In this document: positions 42,630 to 50,643 of the stretch, piece by piece | How the letters are laid out: every line of letters starts with the position of its first letter | How positions within the stretch are numbered: the stretch's first letter is position 1 | From: Paenibacillus radicis (ex Gao et al. 2016) | GTDB taxonomy: Bacteria; Bacillota; Bacilli; Paenibacillales; Paenibacillaceae | DNA: 64,000 bases | NCBI RefSeq assembly: GCF_014641555.1 | Contig: NZ_BMHY01000004.1 | Coordinates: 124,001 to 188,000, forward strand | Direction: 5' to 3' | The notes under the pieces: generated by a model | Told to the model about the DNA's origin: nothing | The model's database searches: none | What the model saw: the letters and a program-made list of their open reading frames with translations, nothing else | Translations under genes and position numbers: made by a program

Positions 42630-43217
42630 TTAATCTCTCCAATATTTCTTCTTATCTTCCTCAGTAATCGGCCGGATAACGCGGCACGGATTTCCTGCAG
42701 CGATAACGCCGGAAGGAATGTCCCGGTTAACGACGCTGCCTGCACCAATGACGGTGTTGTCACCGATCGTCACTCCAGGCAATACTACGACGTTGCCGCC
42801 GATCCATACATTGTCACCGACAGTAATAGGGTAGGCGTATTCTAAGCCTTCATTTCGCTGCTCCACATCGAGAGGATGACCAGCGGTGTAAAAACCGCAG
42901 TTCGGGGCAATAAAGACGTTATTCCCGAACGTGACTTTGGCTCCGTCCAATATTGTGCAGTGATGGTTGGCGTAAAAATTGTCGCCAATCTCGATATTGT
43001 ATCCGTAATCGCACCAGAACGGCTGTTCAATAAGAAAGCTGTCACTCGTCTTCCCAATCAGCTTCGCAATAAGCGCTTTACGTTCTAGCATATTGGAGGG
43101 ACGCAATTGATTATAATCGTAGCAGTTGTCTTTCGCCCAGTTTCGTTCGGCAATCAGTGAAGCATCATAGTTCGCATCATAGAGCAAGCCTTTGCTTGCC
43201 TTTTCCTTCTCGTTCAT
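42630..43217 (-). CDS. Sugar O-acetyltransferase (LacA/Maa type)
   Basis: 195 residues: N-terminal Mac cap (KASKGLLYDANYDASLIAER), then a left-handed beta-helix of hexapeptide repeats (YNIEIGDNFYANHHCTILDG and IGGNVVVLPGVTIGDNTVIG). Catalytic His in YTAGHPLD. It transfers acetyl from acetyl-CoA to maltose, galactosides or similar sugars; probably a detoxifying role. TGGAGGT precedes the ATG. Length and motifs are normal. Confidence 0.9.
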   Translation of the reverse strand: MNEKEKASKGLLYDANYDASLIAERNWAKDNCYDYNQLRPSNMLERKALIAKLIGKTSDSFLIEQPFWCDYGYNIEIGDNFYANHHCTILDGAKVTFGNNVFIAPNCGFYTAGHPLDVEQRNEGLEYAYPITVGDNVWIGGNVVVLPGVTIGDNTVIGAGSVVNRDIPSGVIAAGNPCRVIRPITEEDKKKYWRD

Positions 43218-43260
43218 GAAGAGACCTCCAGTTGTGTCTAGTTCCTCTTGAAAATATTGC

Positions 43261-43289
43261 TTGACAATTCATCCGGCAATCCTTATATT
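43261..43289 (+). promoter_or_regulatory. Sigma-A promoter of the DUF1349-ROK operon
   Basis: TTGACA (43261-43266), 17-nt spacer, TATATT (43284-43289). The 105-nt leader contains AT-rich dyads (TTTTTAAAAA, CTTTTAAAAAG) that might bind the ROK regulator. Confidence 0.75.
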
Positions 43290-43400
43290 CCTCTTATCCT
43301 AACCATTTTTAAAAACCTTTTAAAAAGTATTCAGTTTCTATCATACCGAGATTTGAACGTAAACCGCAAGTGAAAAATATGAAACCTGGAGGACGCAACG

Positions 43401-44018
43401 ATGACGCAGATAAGAACGGATTGGGATAAAGGAACATGGATGAACTCGCCTTTGTCGGCGCGAGTAGAGGGCGATCATTTGAAGGTTATAGCCGAGAAGG
43501 GCAGAGACTTTTGGAAAAAGACGCTTTACGGTTTTGAATTTGAGGACGGTCCCGCGTTATTGGCAGAATGGGATCCCAACTCCGCGGTAGAAGTGTCGTT
43601 TCAGTTAAACACCTTCAATGAGCTCTATGATCAGGCTGGCATTATGATGTATCACGGGCCGGAGCAATGGATCAAGACGGGTATTGAGTTTAATGATGGC
43701 ATTCCCCAGCTTGCCGTAGTCGTTACGGATGGCTATTCCGACTGGTCGCTTTGTCCTGTGCCGGATTGGGCCGGGGAAGAGGTTACGCTCCGTGCCTCGA
43801 TTATGAAGGATGCGGTTATCATCAGAGCACGTACGGAGAACCATCCATGGCGGACGCTTCGTGTCGCTCGTTTTCCATACGAAAGCGGCAACCAAGCTGG
43901 CCCTTACACCTGTGCGCCGAAGCGGGATGGATTTGAGGTTACTTTTACACGCTGGAGCTTTACGGAACCGGATCAAGATCTGCATGTCGATCCTCCAGTA
44001 AAAGGGGCTTTCGTATGA
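43401..44018 (+). CDS. DUF1349 (concanavalin-like) protein
   Basis: 205 residues, beta-rich. AGIMMYHGPEQWIKTGIEF is the typical DUF1349 core, shared with 'regulation of enolase 1'-like proteins of the concanavalin fold. No signal peptide, so cytoplasmic. Probably binds a carbohydrate or acts on one, function unknown. First gene of a four-gene unit, overlapping the next by 4 nt. Confidence 0.8.
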   Translation: MTQIRTDWDKGTWMNSPLSARVEGDHLKVIAEKGRDFWKKTLYGFEFEDGPALLAEWDPNSAVEVSFQLNTFNELYDQAGIMMYHGPEQWIKTGIEFNDGIPQLAVVVTDGYSDWSLCPVPDWAGEEVTLRASIMKDAVIIRARTENHPWRTLRVARFPYESGNQAGPYTCAPKRDGFEVTFTRWSFTEPDQDLHVDPPVKGAFV

Positions 44019-44581
44019 GAGTCCCGATAGATGACGAGGTTATGCATACGTACCCGGGTATGGTTGCGGTCGTGACGTCACGATTCAACGGAAAGCAGAA
44101 CGTTATGGCTTCTGGTTGGCATACGTACATTGGGTCATCACCCGGGATATACGGGATATCGCTTCGCAAGGAGACGTATAGCTATTCGTTAATTGAACAA
44201 AGCGGTGTATTTGGCGTTCATTTTTTGCCGGCCAGCTCCTCGGAAGTGATTCAAGCCGTCGGAACGTTCAGCGGACGGGATACCGATAAATTCGACAAGT
44301 TCAACATCCGCTATGAAGAGGGGCTCAAAGTGGATATTCCCGTGCTGTCAGATGCTTACTTTGCTTATGAATGCAAGGTGATGAATATCACAACCTATGG
44401 TGACCATGAATGGATTGCAGGTGAAATCTTGCAGCGCTATCAGGACAAAGATTGTTTTCTGGAGGACGGGTTGCCTGACTTTAGCCGGGTAGAAATTCCG
44501 CTTTACTTGGGACGTTCTACGTATCGGACGCTGGACCAGCGCACCGAGGTGAAAACGCATCCGCTCTATGTCAATAAATAG
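44015..44581 (+). CDS. Flavin reductase-like (flavoredoxin) protein
   Basis: 188 residues with a split-barrel FMN-binding domain. The N-terminal region (TYPGMVAVVTSRFNGKQNVM) and GIYGISLRKETYSYSLIEQS are the flavin reductase-like pattern; FGVHFLPASSSEVIQAVGTF follows. It probably supplies reduced flavin or transfers electrons, partner unknown. The ATGA overlap with DUF1349 implies coupled translation. Confidence 0.82.
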   Translation: MRVPIDDEVMHTYPGMVAVVTSRFNGKQNVMASGWHTYIGSSPGIYGISLRKETYSYSLIEQSGVFGVHFLPASSSEVIQAVGTFSGRDTDKFDKFNIRYEEGLKVDIPVLSDAYFAYECKVMNITTYGDHEWIAGEILQRYQDKDCFLEDGLPDFSRVEIPLYLGRSTYRTLDQRTEVKTHPLYVNK

Positions 44582-44595
44582 AGGGAGAGGATGGC

Positions 44596-45627
44596 ATGAG
44601 CCAAATCACGAATAACTCGATCCGGGTCAAAAAAATTAATCAGGAACTGATCAAGCAGGCGCTGAAGCTGATGAAGGAAGGCACGAAGTCGATGATTGCA
44701 AGCGCCACTGGCTTAAGCGTAGCGACCTGCGGCACGATTCTTAATGAATTTCTTGAAACCGGAGAAGTTATTGAAACAGAGATGGAGCAGCCGAACGGAG
44801 GCAGGCCGGCAAAACGTTTTATTTATAACGCCAACTTTGCCTATATCGCTTGTATTTACTTGAGTTCGGAAGGCGGTCAGCATTCTTTGACCTATACGGT
44901 AGCGAACCTGTACGGCGAAGCGGTAGATACCGGTTTTATTGAGGTGGAGCTCGCAGACGCTAACGCGATTGAGCAGCAAGTCGAGGAGCTTATTGCCAAG
45001 CATACTGAAATTAAAGCGGTCGGAATTGGCATTCCGGGTCTCGTTCATCAAGGGGTTATTAACGTTTGTGATATCGCCGAGCTGATTGATATTCCTCTTG
45101 AGGCAAGGCTGCGAGAGCTATTTGAGGTTGAAGTTACCGTCGACAACGATATGAATTTAACGGTATACGGTTTTTTCAAACAGCAAAACTATGGTGAAGA
45201 CAAGACGATTGCTGTGGTCACGTTCCCAAGGAATAACTTCCCGGGGGCGGGCATGATGATTGACGGTCATATTCACAAAGGGACGACTCAATTTGCGGGA
45301 GAGGTTTCTTTCTTGCCCTTCGGTATTTCACGCGAGGAGCAGTGGAGGCAATTCCATGATGCAGAGGCTTTCGTTCCGTTAGCAGCCAAGACGATTATGT
45401 CGATCATTGCCGTTATTAACCCGGAGACCGTCGCAATGACGGGAGAGCTGGTGAACGAGACGCATATCGAAGGAATTCTCAAGCTATGCAAGGGAGTTAT
45501 TCCTGATGAGCATATGCCGCAATTGATCGTCTTGGAACATCCGCATGATGACTATATGAATGGATTAATTGCTGTCACCCTTGAAAGCTTGAGCTACAAT
45601 CTTCAGCTAGTAGAGAAACGGCGTTAA
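44596..45627 (+). CDS. ROK-family transcriptional regulator
   Basis: 343 residues: N-terminal winged helix-turn-helix (ASATGLSVATCGTILNEFLE, GGRPAKRF) and a sugar-kinase-like ROK domain (VGIGIPGLVHQGVINVCDIA, TVDNDMNLTVYGFF). The usual ATP-site and zinc-cysteine cluster are not evident, so it probably senses a sugar without phosphorylating it. Third gene of the DUF1349 operon, probably its regulator. Confidence 0.85.
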   Translation: MSQITNNSIRVKKINQELIKQALKLMKEGTKSMIASATGLSVATCGTILNEFLETGEVIETEMEQPNGGRPAKRFIYNANFAYIACIYLSSEGGQHSLTYTVANLYGEAVDTGFIEVELADANAIEQQVEELIAKHTEIKAVGIGIPGLVHQGVINVCDIAELIDIPLEARLRELFEVEVTVDNDMNLTVYGFFKQQNYGEDKTIAVVTFPRNNFPGAGMMIDGHIHKGTTQFAGEVSFLPFGISREEQWRQFHDAEAFVPLAAKTIMSIIAVINPETVAMTGELVNETHIEGILKLCKGVIPDEHMPQLIVLEHPHDDYMNGLIAVTLESLSYNLQLVEKRR

Positions 45628-45649
45628 GATGTAAGGAGAACTTAGCGTA

Positions 45650-46888
45650 ATGGCACATTCGCTCAACACGAGACAAATACATTTATGGCGTATTGCCATC
45701 TATTTCTTTTTCGCGCTTCCTGGATTCTCGACAGCGACATGGATATCGAGGACACCTACGATCCGGGATGCATTAGGCGCTTCTACGAATGAGATGGGCT
45801 GGATTATTTTTGGTTTAGCAACAGGCTCTATTATCGGACTGCTTGGCGCGAGCCACTTCATTGCCCGCTTTGGCGGACGCTTCGTTATGGTAAGCGGCTT
45901 GGCCATTGGTTCAATCGGACTGATTACAGTAGGCTTAGGCGGCTCATGGCTGGCACAAGGAGTCATGGTATTCATCGGCTTGGCTATATTCGGTTTCGGC
46001 AATGGCATATGCGACGTTGCGATGAACGTCGAGGGAACCGAAGTCGAGCATGCGGCTAAGAAATCGCTGCTAACTGGTTTTCATGCCGCCTTTAGCGCCG
46101 GTACGTTGATTGGTGCGATTACCGGAGCCGTTGCGATTAAAGCCGGTATACCTATTCATATCCATCTTGCCTTCGCTGCGATTATCGTCGTGCTCGCAAT
46201 TATTTATCTCTATCGTATGGTTCCTGCTGGCACGGCACAGGACAACAAGACCGATTCTGGCGAACCGCCAATGACAACAAGAGAGCGTATGGCGGTATGG
46301 AAAGAGCCTCGTACGATATTAATCGGTATCGTCGTTCTAGGCATGGCCTTTGCCGAAGGCTCGGCAAATGACTGGCTGCCGCTCGTCATCGTGGACGGCT
46401 ATAACGTGACACCGGCTACCGGATCTTTCGCTTTCGGCATATTTGTAGCGGCGATGACCATTGGACGTGCACTGGGAGGCAAACTGCTTGACCGGTTCGG
46501 CAGAGTTGCCGTTCTGCGGACTTCCGCGCTGCTTGCCGTTGCGGGATTGCTCATCGTTATTTTTGGAAAAAGCTTCGGGTTTGCTGCCATTGGCGTCGTT
46601 CTTTGGGGCTTTGGGTCCGCATTTGGATTTCCTGTAGGTCTGTCAGCGGCAGGAGACAATCCTCGCGGAGTCGCCGCTCGAGTAGGGGCAGTGACCACAC
46701 TCGCTTATTTCGCTTTCTTGGTCGGTCCGCCCGTCTTAGGAATTATCGGGGAGTCGGTGGGGCTGCTTCGTGCTTTGCTTGTTGTCCTCGTAGGGGTGAC
46801 GATTGCCGGTTTATTGTCACATGCTGCTAAACCGATTGGTCAACAGGAGTTGCGCGAAAAGCCGAGTGACGTTTCTCTACATTCGTAA
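45650..46888 (+). CDS. MFS transporter (YbjJ-like)
   Basis: 412-residue membrane transporter with twelve helices. The N-terminus (FFFALPGFSTATWISRTPTI) and GNGICDVAMNVEGTEVE are typical of the YbjJ/FucP-neighbour group of the MFS. Second-half motif A: GKLLDRFGRVAVLR. Substrate unknown; the ROK regulator and DUF1349 suggest a sugar or glycoside. Last gene of the operon. Confidence 0.83.
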   Translation: MAHSLNTRQIHLWRIAIYFFFALPGFSTATWISRTPTIRDALGASTNEMGWIIFGLATGSIIGLLGASHFIARFGGRFVMVSGLAIGSIGLITVGLGGSWLAQGVMVFIGLAIFGFGNGICDVAMNVEGTEVEHAAKKSLLTGFHAAFSAGTLIGAITGAVAIKAGIPIHIHLAFAAIIVVLAIIYLYRMVPAGTAQDNKTDSGEPPMTTRERMAVWKEPRTILIGIVVLGMAFAEGSANDWLPLVIVDGYNVTPATGSFAFGIFVAAMTIGRALGGKLLDRFGRVAVLRTSALLAVAGLLIVIFGKSFGFAAIGVVLWGFGSAFGFPVGLSAAGDNPRGVAARVGAVTTLAYFAFLVGPPVLGIIGESVGLLRALLVVLVGVTIAGLLSHAAKPIGQQELREKPSDVSLHS

Positions 46889-46897
46889 AACAAGAAC

Positions 46898-47079
46898 AAA
46901 ATGTAAAAGTACAGGTTGATAAGCCCAAAATGATCTAAAGAAGCGTTCAAAATGCAAAAGTGCTTGAAATCGCTCGATTTTAATCTGTGGAGCCGGTTTA
47001 GGCCAACTAAAATGCACTTTAGCATTTTGATACGATAAATCGTCGAAAAAACAGCTGACAACCTGCAGATTTACATTTT
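46898..47079. repeat. Long nested imperfect inverted repeat
   Basis: The 21-nt ends (46898-46918 and 47059-47079) match as inverted arms at 17 positions, sharing AAAATGTAAA and CAGGTTG. Inner arms AAAATGC-AA-AAGTGC and GCACTT-TA-GCATTTT lie nested inside. The element fills the convergent gap between the MFS and CrtP-like genes. It may be a miniature mobile element or a large transcript hairpin. It encodes no credible protein. Confidence 0.55.
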
Positions 47080-47113
47080 GATTGGTAGCTGAACCACTGC
47101 CATTAGCAAGTTT

Positions 47114-47147
47114 AAAGAAGGGGCAAGCCATAGGCTTGCCCCTTCTT
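47114..47147. terminator. Bidirectional terminator
   Basis: AAAGAAGGGGCAAGCC and GGCTTGCCCCTTCTTT form a perfect 16-bp stem with a 2-3-nt loop between the convergent genes. Confidence 0.93.
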
Positions 47148-47152
47148 TATCG

Positions 47153-48655
47153 TTACAGAGCTTCCTTCACGGTTGACGCTCTGTCCTTGATCAGATCGGC
47201 CGTCAATTGGCCGGATAATACGACCATCGGCACGCCGCCGCCGGGATGTGTCGAGCCGCCTACGAAATACAAATTGTCGAGAAACTCGCTTTGGCTAGGC
47301 ACCTTAAAGCCGCCGTTCAGCTTGCGGTCGGTAACGACACCGTAGATCGAGCCGCCATTGGAACCATACAATCGCTCCAGATCATCGGGAATAAAGCGGT
47401 ACTCGAACTCGATATGCGCCCGTATGTCCTGTAAGCCCATCCGCTCCAGCTTGTTCAGCACGATCTCGCGGTATTGCTCCTGCATGTGCTGGAAGCTTTC
47501 ACCCGGTCGAAGCGGAGGGACATGCGTCAGCACGAACAAGTTTTCTTTGCCCGTCGGCGCTTGTGTAGGATCTGATTTGCTGGAGACGCCGATATAAACG
47601 GTCGGATCGTCTGAAGCGATGCCCTTCACGAAGATATCGTCAAACTCTTTGTCGGGATTTTCCGAGAAGAAGAAATTATGGTGCAGCAGCTGCTCATATT
47701 GCTTGTCTACACCTAGCAGCAGGACAAGCCCAGAGACGCTAGGCGCATACTTGTCTAGTTTCTTCAATATCGTATCCGCTTTGGGATGCTGATTCAACAG
47801 CTTGCGATGAACAGGGATCGCTTCCATATTGGAGACGACCAGATCGGCAGGGATGACGGTGCCGTCCAGCAGCGTGACACCGGCAGCTTTCGCCCCTTTG
47901 ACATTAATTTGCACAACCTCTGACTGGGTGCGCACTTCCACGTTCAGCTCGTCCAGCAGCTTCAACATGCCCGATGCGATATGATGCATGCCGCCTTCGA
48001 CATAATAGATGCCGAGCCCCATCTGCACATGAACCAATTGAGAGAGCACTGCAGGGGCAGCGTAAGGCGAAGAGCCGATATACATAATGAAGAAATCGAA
48101 CAATTGACGCAAATGCTTGTCGGTAAAAAACTTGCTCGTGCTATGGTGCATGGAACGCAGCGGGTCCATCGCCAAGAGTTCCTTCAGGCTATGAAGGTTG
48201 CGCAGGTCATTCAAGCCGGAGAGGCTTTTATCGAAGAAGCTCTTCGTACTCAGTTCATACATCTGCTGACAGTAATGCAAGTAGTTGAAGAAGCCGGCGG
48301 CATCCTTAGGAGAAATACGGTTCAAGTGCTCCAGCATCGTCGGTATGTCCCCTGAAATATCCAGTGATACGCCGTCCTCGAAAAAAGTACGCCACTGCGG
48401 TTCGACGCGAACCAAGGTCATATAATCCTCCAGCTTGCGGCCCGCATCGGCGAATAGCTTCTCCAATACCCATGGCATCGTCAGGATCGAAGGTCCTGTA
48501 TCAAAGCTGTATCCTTTGCCGGTTCGAAGATTTAACTTGCCGCCGGCCCGTTCGTTTTTCTCCAGCACCGTCACATGATTGCCGTCCGATGCCAGCCGGA
48601 TAGCTGCGGACAACCCGCCGAGCCCGCCGCCAATAACGACGATTTGTTGACTCAT
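47153..48655 (-). CDS. crtP: CrtP-like carotenoid oxidase (diaponeurosporene oxidase type)
   Basis: 500-residue FAD enzyme of the CrtI/CrtN/CrtP amine-oxidase-like family. N-terminal dinucleotide site VVIGGGLGGLSAAIRLASDG; then GPSILTMPWVLEKLF, FDFFIMYIGSSPYAAPAVLS, YYVEGGMHHIASG and C-terminal FAD motif YFVGGSTHPGGGVPMVVLSG. These stretches match S. aureus CrtP, which oxidises the terminal methyl of 4,4'-diaponeurosporene, more closely than CrtN. AAGGAAGGG precedes the ATG. It is divergent from the rest of the cluster and shares a 250-nt control region with it. Confidence 0.85.
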   Translation of the reverse strand: MSQQIVVIGGGLGGLSAAIRLASDGNHVTVLEKNERAGGKLNLRTGKGYSFDTGPSILTMPWVLEKLFADAGRKLEDYMTLVRVEPQWRTFFEDGVSLDISGDIPTMLEHLNRISPKDAAGFFNYLHYCQQMYELSTKSFFDKSLSGLNDLRNLHSLKELLAMDPLRSMHHSTSKFFTDKHLRQLFDFFIMYIGSSPYAAPAVLSQLVHVQMGLGIYYVEGGMHHIASGMLKLLDELNVEVRTQSEVVQINVKGAKAAGVTLLDGTVIPADLVVSNMEAIPVHRKLLNQHPKADTILKKLDKYAPSVSGLVLLLGVDKQYEQLLHHNFFFSENPDKEFDDIFVKGIASDDPTVYIGVSSKSDPTQAPTGKENLFVLTHVPPLRPGESFQHMQEQYREIVLNKLERMGLQDIRAHIEFEYRFIPDDLERLYGSNGGSIYGVVTDRKLNGGFKVPSQSEFLDNLYFVGGSTHPGGGVPMVVLSGQLTADLIKDRASTVKEAL

Positions 48656-48832
48656 TCTATACCCTTCCTTTCTTCATCTAAAAGTACTTTTGCTAAAAAA
48701 CCGCATTTGAGTAAATTAGCTCGTCTGCTTTGCATATGATTGCACAAAGTGTTGCGAGCATGATGCGATCTGGATGCCAGCTTAGCCGATACCGAGAACG
48801 AGCAATTAATTTGTGATTCAGGAAATTTTTTA

Positions 48833-48859
48833 CTTTAAAATTATAACCAGTGGGGAATA
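48833..48859 (+). promoter_or_regulatory. Weak sigma-B-like promoter candidate of the carotenoid operon
   Basis: CTTTAA (48833-48838), 15-nt spacer, GGGAAT (48854-48859) resembles the GTTTAA/GGGWAW sigma-B pattern. Carotenoid genes are sigma-B dependent in S. aureus, but whether this organism has that factor is unknown. Confidence 0.25.
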
Positions 48860-48905
48860 ATTGAAACATGAGATATCCATACTCTGGAAAAAAGGAGGAA
48901 GTCAG

Positions 48906-48938
48906 ATGCTGCAAGGCTATGTACGTTATTCCTCATGA
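48906..48938 (+). CDS. 10-residue upstream ORF coupled to the CrtQ-like gene
   Basis: ATG 5 nt after AAGGAGGA (48893-48900) codes MLQGYVRYSS; its TGA overlaps the ATG of the glycosyltransferase (ATGA). The glycosyltransferase has no ribosome site of its own, so translation is probably re-initiated from this frame. Confidence 0.5.
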   Translation: MLQGYVRYSS

Positions 48939-50086
48939 CGCTGACTTTACTATGGATTGCCGCCGGTTGGTTGAGCGGTTGGTTTCTTATGAAGCACATG
49001 AAGGAGCTGGATGCTTCCCGGCTAACTGGAAGGATCAACAAGTCTGGAGGAACGAATAAGCGAAGCGGATTTAATCTAGCAGTTTCGCTCCCGAGCGTAT
49101 CCGTCATTATTCCTGCACGTAACGAGGCGTTCAATCTAGGCGCATTGCTTCACTCGCTCGCCGTACAAGACTATCGCGCGTTAGAGGTAATCGTCGTAGA
49201 CGACGGTTCTGAGGACAATACAGCGGAAATTGCCTTACAGGCCGGTGCAAGGGTGATAACGCCCGGCCCGCTGCCGTTAGGCTGGTTCGGCAAAAGCTGG
49301 GCTTGCTGGAATGGAGCGAACCATGCCAACGGCGAGCTGCTGGTGTTTATCGATGCCGATGCCATATTGGACAGCAGGGCTCTAGGACGATTGGCTGCTG
49401 TATATAGGAGTGAAGCGGACAGCGGATTGCTCACGGTACAGCCCTATCATCGCATGATAAAGAGCTATGAGAAGCTATCAGCCTTTTGCAATCTGGTTGT
49501 TCTTGCCTCCATTCATGCGAACGACGGCCGGGCCGGCGGATTTGGCCCTTGTGTCGTATGCACGAAGGAAGCCTATTTCCAAGCCGGTGGTCATCGTATA
49601 GTAAGCGGCAAAGTGCTTGAGAACCACGCGCTGGCTCAACGATTTCAAGCGATGGGCATGCCGGTACATAATTACGGAGGCAAGGGGCTAATCTCCTTCC
49701 GGATGTACCCGGACGGGATTCGAAGTTTCCTTGCAGGCTGGTGCAAAAGCTTCTCGTCAGGAGCAGCCGCTACTCCGCCGCTACGCCTAACCGTTATTGC
49801 GCTTTGGATTGCGGGAGCTGTATCTGCTGTCCTGCTATGGTTCAAGGTAGCCAGTTATTTAGAAGCTATAATCGCAGCAGCCATTTACCTGGCCTATGCC
49901 ATTCAGCTATATCTCCTTCTTCGAAGGGCGGGTTCCTTTGGACTAGCGACGGCGATATGGTTTCCGCTGCCGCTGCTGGTATTTCTGTATATTTTTATCC
50001 GGTCATGGGTGCAGACGTTTGTAGGCGGGCGAGTGCAGTGGAAAGGGCGTACGTTATCGACGAAAAAGGAGCGCAGCCGATTGTGA
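48935..50086 (+). CDS. crtQ: CrtQ-like carotenoid glycosyltransferase (family 2)
   Basis: 383 residues, close to S. aureus CrtQ (375). One N-terminal membrane helix, a GT-A catalytic domain (SVIIPARNEAFNLGALLHSL, VVDDGSEDNT, metal-binding FIDADA), then C-terminal helices and a closing WKGR motif. In staphyloxanthin synthesis CrtQ adds glucose to diaponeurosporenoic acid at the membrane. It starts inside a 10-codon upstream frame and overlaps crtO by 4 nt. Confidence 0.82.
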   Translation: MTLTLLWIAAGWLSGWFLMKHMKELDASRLTGRINKSGGTNKRSGFNLAVSLPSVSVIIPARNEAFNLGALLHSLAVQDYRALEVIVVDDGSEDNTAEIALQAGARVITPGPLPLGWFGKSWACWNGANHANGELLVFIDADAILDSRALGRLAAVYRSEADSGLLTVQPYHRMIKSYEKLSAFCNLVVLASIHANDGRAGGFGPCVVCTKEAYFQAGGHRIVSGKVLENHALAQRFQAMGMPVHNYGGKGLISFRMYPDGIRSFLAGWCKSFSSGAAATPPLRLTVIALWIAGAVSAVLLWFKVASYLEAIIAAAIYLAYAIQLYLLLRRAGSFGLATAIWFPLPLLVFLYIFIRSWVQTFVGGRVQWKGRTLSTKKERSRL

Positions 50087-50577
50087 GATTGTGGATGTTA
50101 ACACCCGCATGGACATTGTTCGTCAATATCGGCGCATGGCTTGTGATTCACCTGGGCGTATCTTATTTATGTCTAAAGCTGCCAGACTGCTGGTTTGCAA
50201 GAACGGGCAAGGACTCATCATCCCGGCGAGAAATGGAATCGCGCGAGCTGCGCGCCTACAACCGCATCGGTATCCGGTTATGGAAGGATTGGCTTCCGGA
50301 AGGCAGCGTTCTATTAAAAGAAGCATTTTCCAAACGAAGCTTAAGCTCTCGTCATCCGCACTATTACGATAAATTTGCTCTGGAAGCTTATCGGGGCGAA
50401 TGGACGCATTGGTTGTGCATGGTGCCTGCTCCGCTATTCTTCTTATGGAACGAGCCGTTGTATGGCTGGGCTATGGTGGGCTATGCAGTTGCTGCGAATC
50501 TCCCTTTCATAATGGTACAGCGCTATAACCGGTTCAGGCTGGAGCGAATTATTGTTCATTATAGAAGCAGAGAGTGA
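50083..50577 (+). CDS. crtO: CrtO-like glycosyl-carotenoid acyltransferase
   Basis: 164 residues, almost the length of S. aureus CrtO (165), which attaches a fatty acid to glycosyl-4,4'-diaponeurosporenoate. Hydrophobic N-terminus (TPAWTLFVNIGAWLVIHLGV), a conserved IGIRLWKDWLPEGSVLLKEA block and HPHYYDKFALEAYRGEWTHW, then C-terminal helices. The frame is open far upstream within crtQ; GTG at 50083 after AAGGAG, overlapping the crtQ stop (GTGA), gives the family length. Confidence 0.82.
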   Translation: MRLWMLTPAWTLFVNIGAWLVIHLGVSYLCLKLPDCWFARTGKDSSSRREMESRELRAYNRIGIRLWKDWLPEGSVLLKEAFSKRSLSSRHPHYYDKFALEAYRGEWTHWLCMVPAPLFFLWNEPLYGWAMVGYAVAANLPFIMVQRYNRFRLERIIVHYRSRE

Positions 50578-50643
50578 TGCAGCAGGTCATCATAAAGGGC
50601 TGTGAAGCAAGCAGTCATAAATTAGAGAGGCGGAGGAAGAGCG

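Noticed and set aside
46877-47131. 84-codon minus-strand frame in the convergent gap before crtP
   Set aside because: It spans a terminator and the nested palindrome; no ribosome site and no domain. Treated as a repeat, not a gene.
49741-50082. Upstream extension of the CrtO-like frame
   Set aside because: It lies wholly within crtQ in another frame; the GTG at 50083 gives the usual family length.
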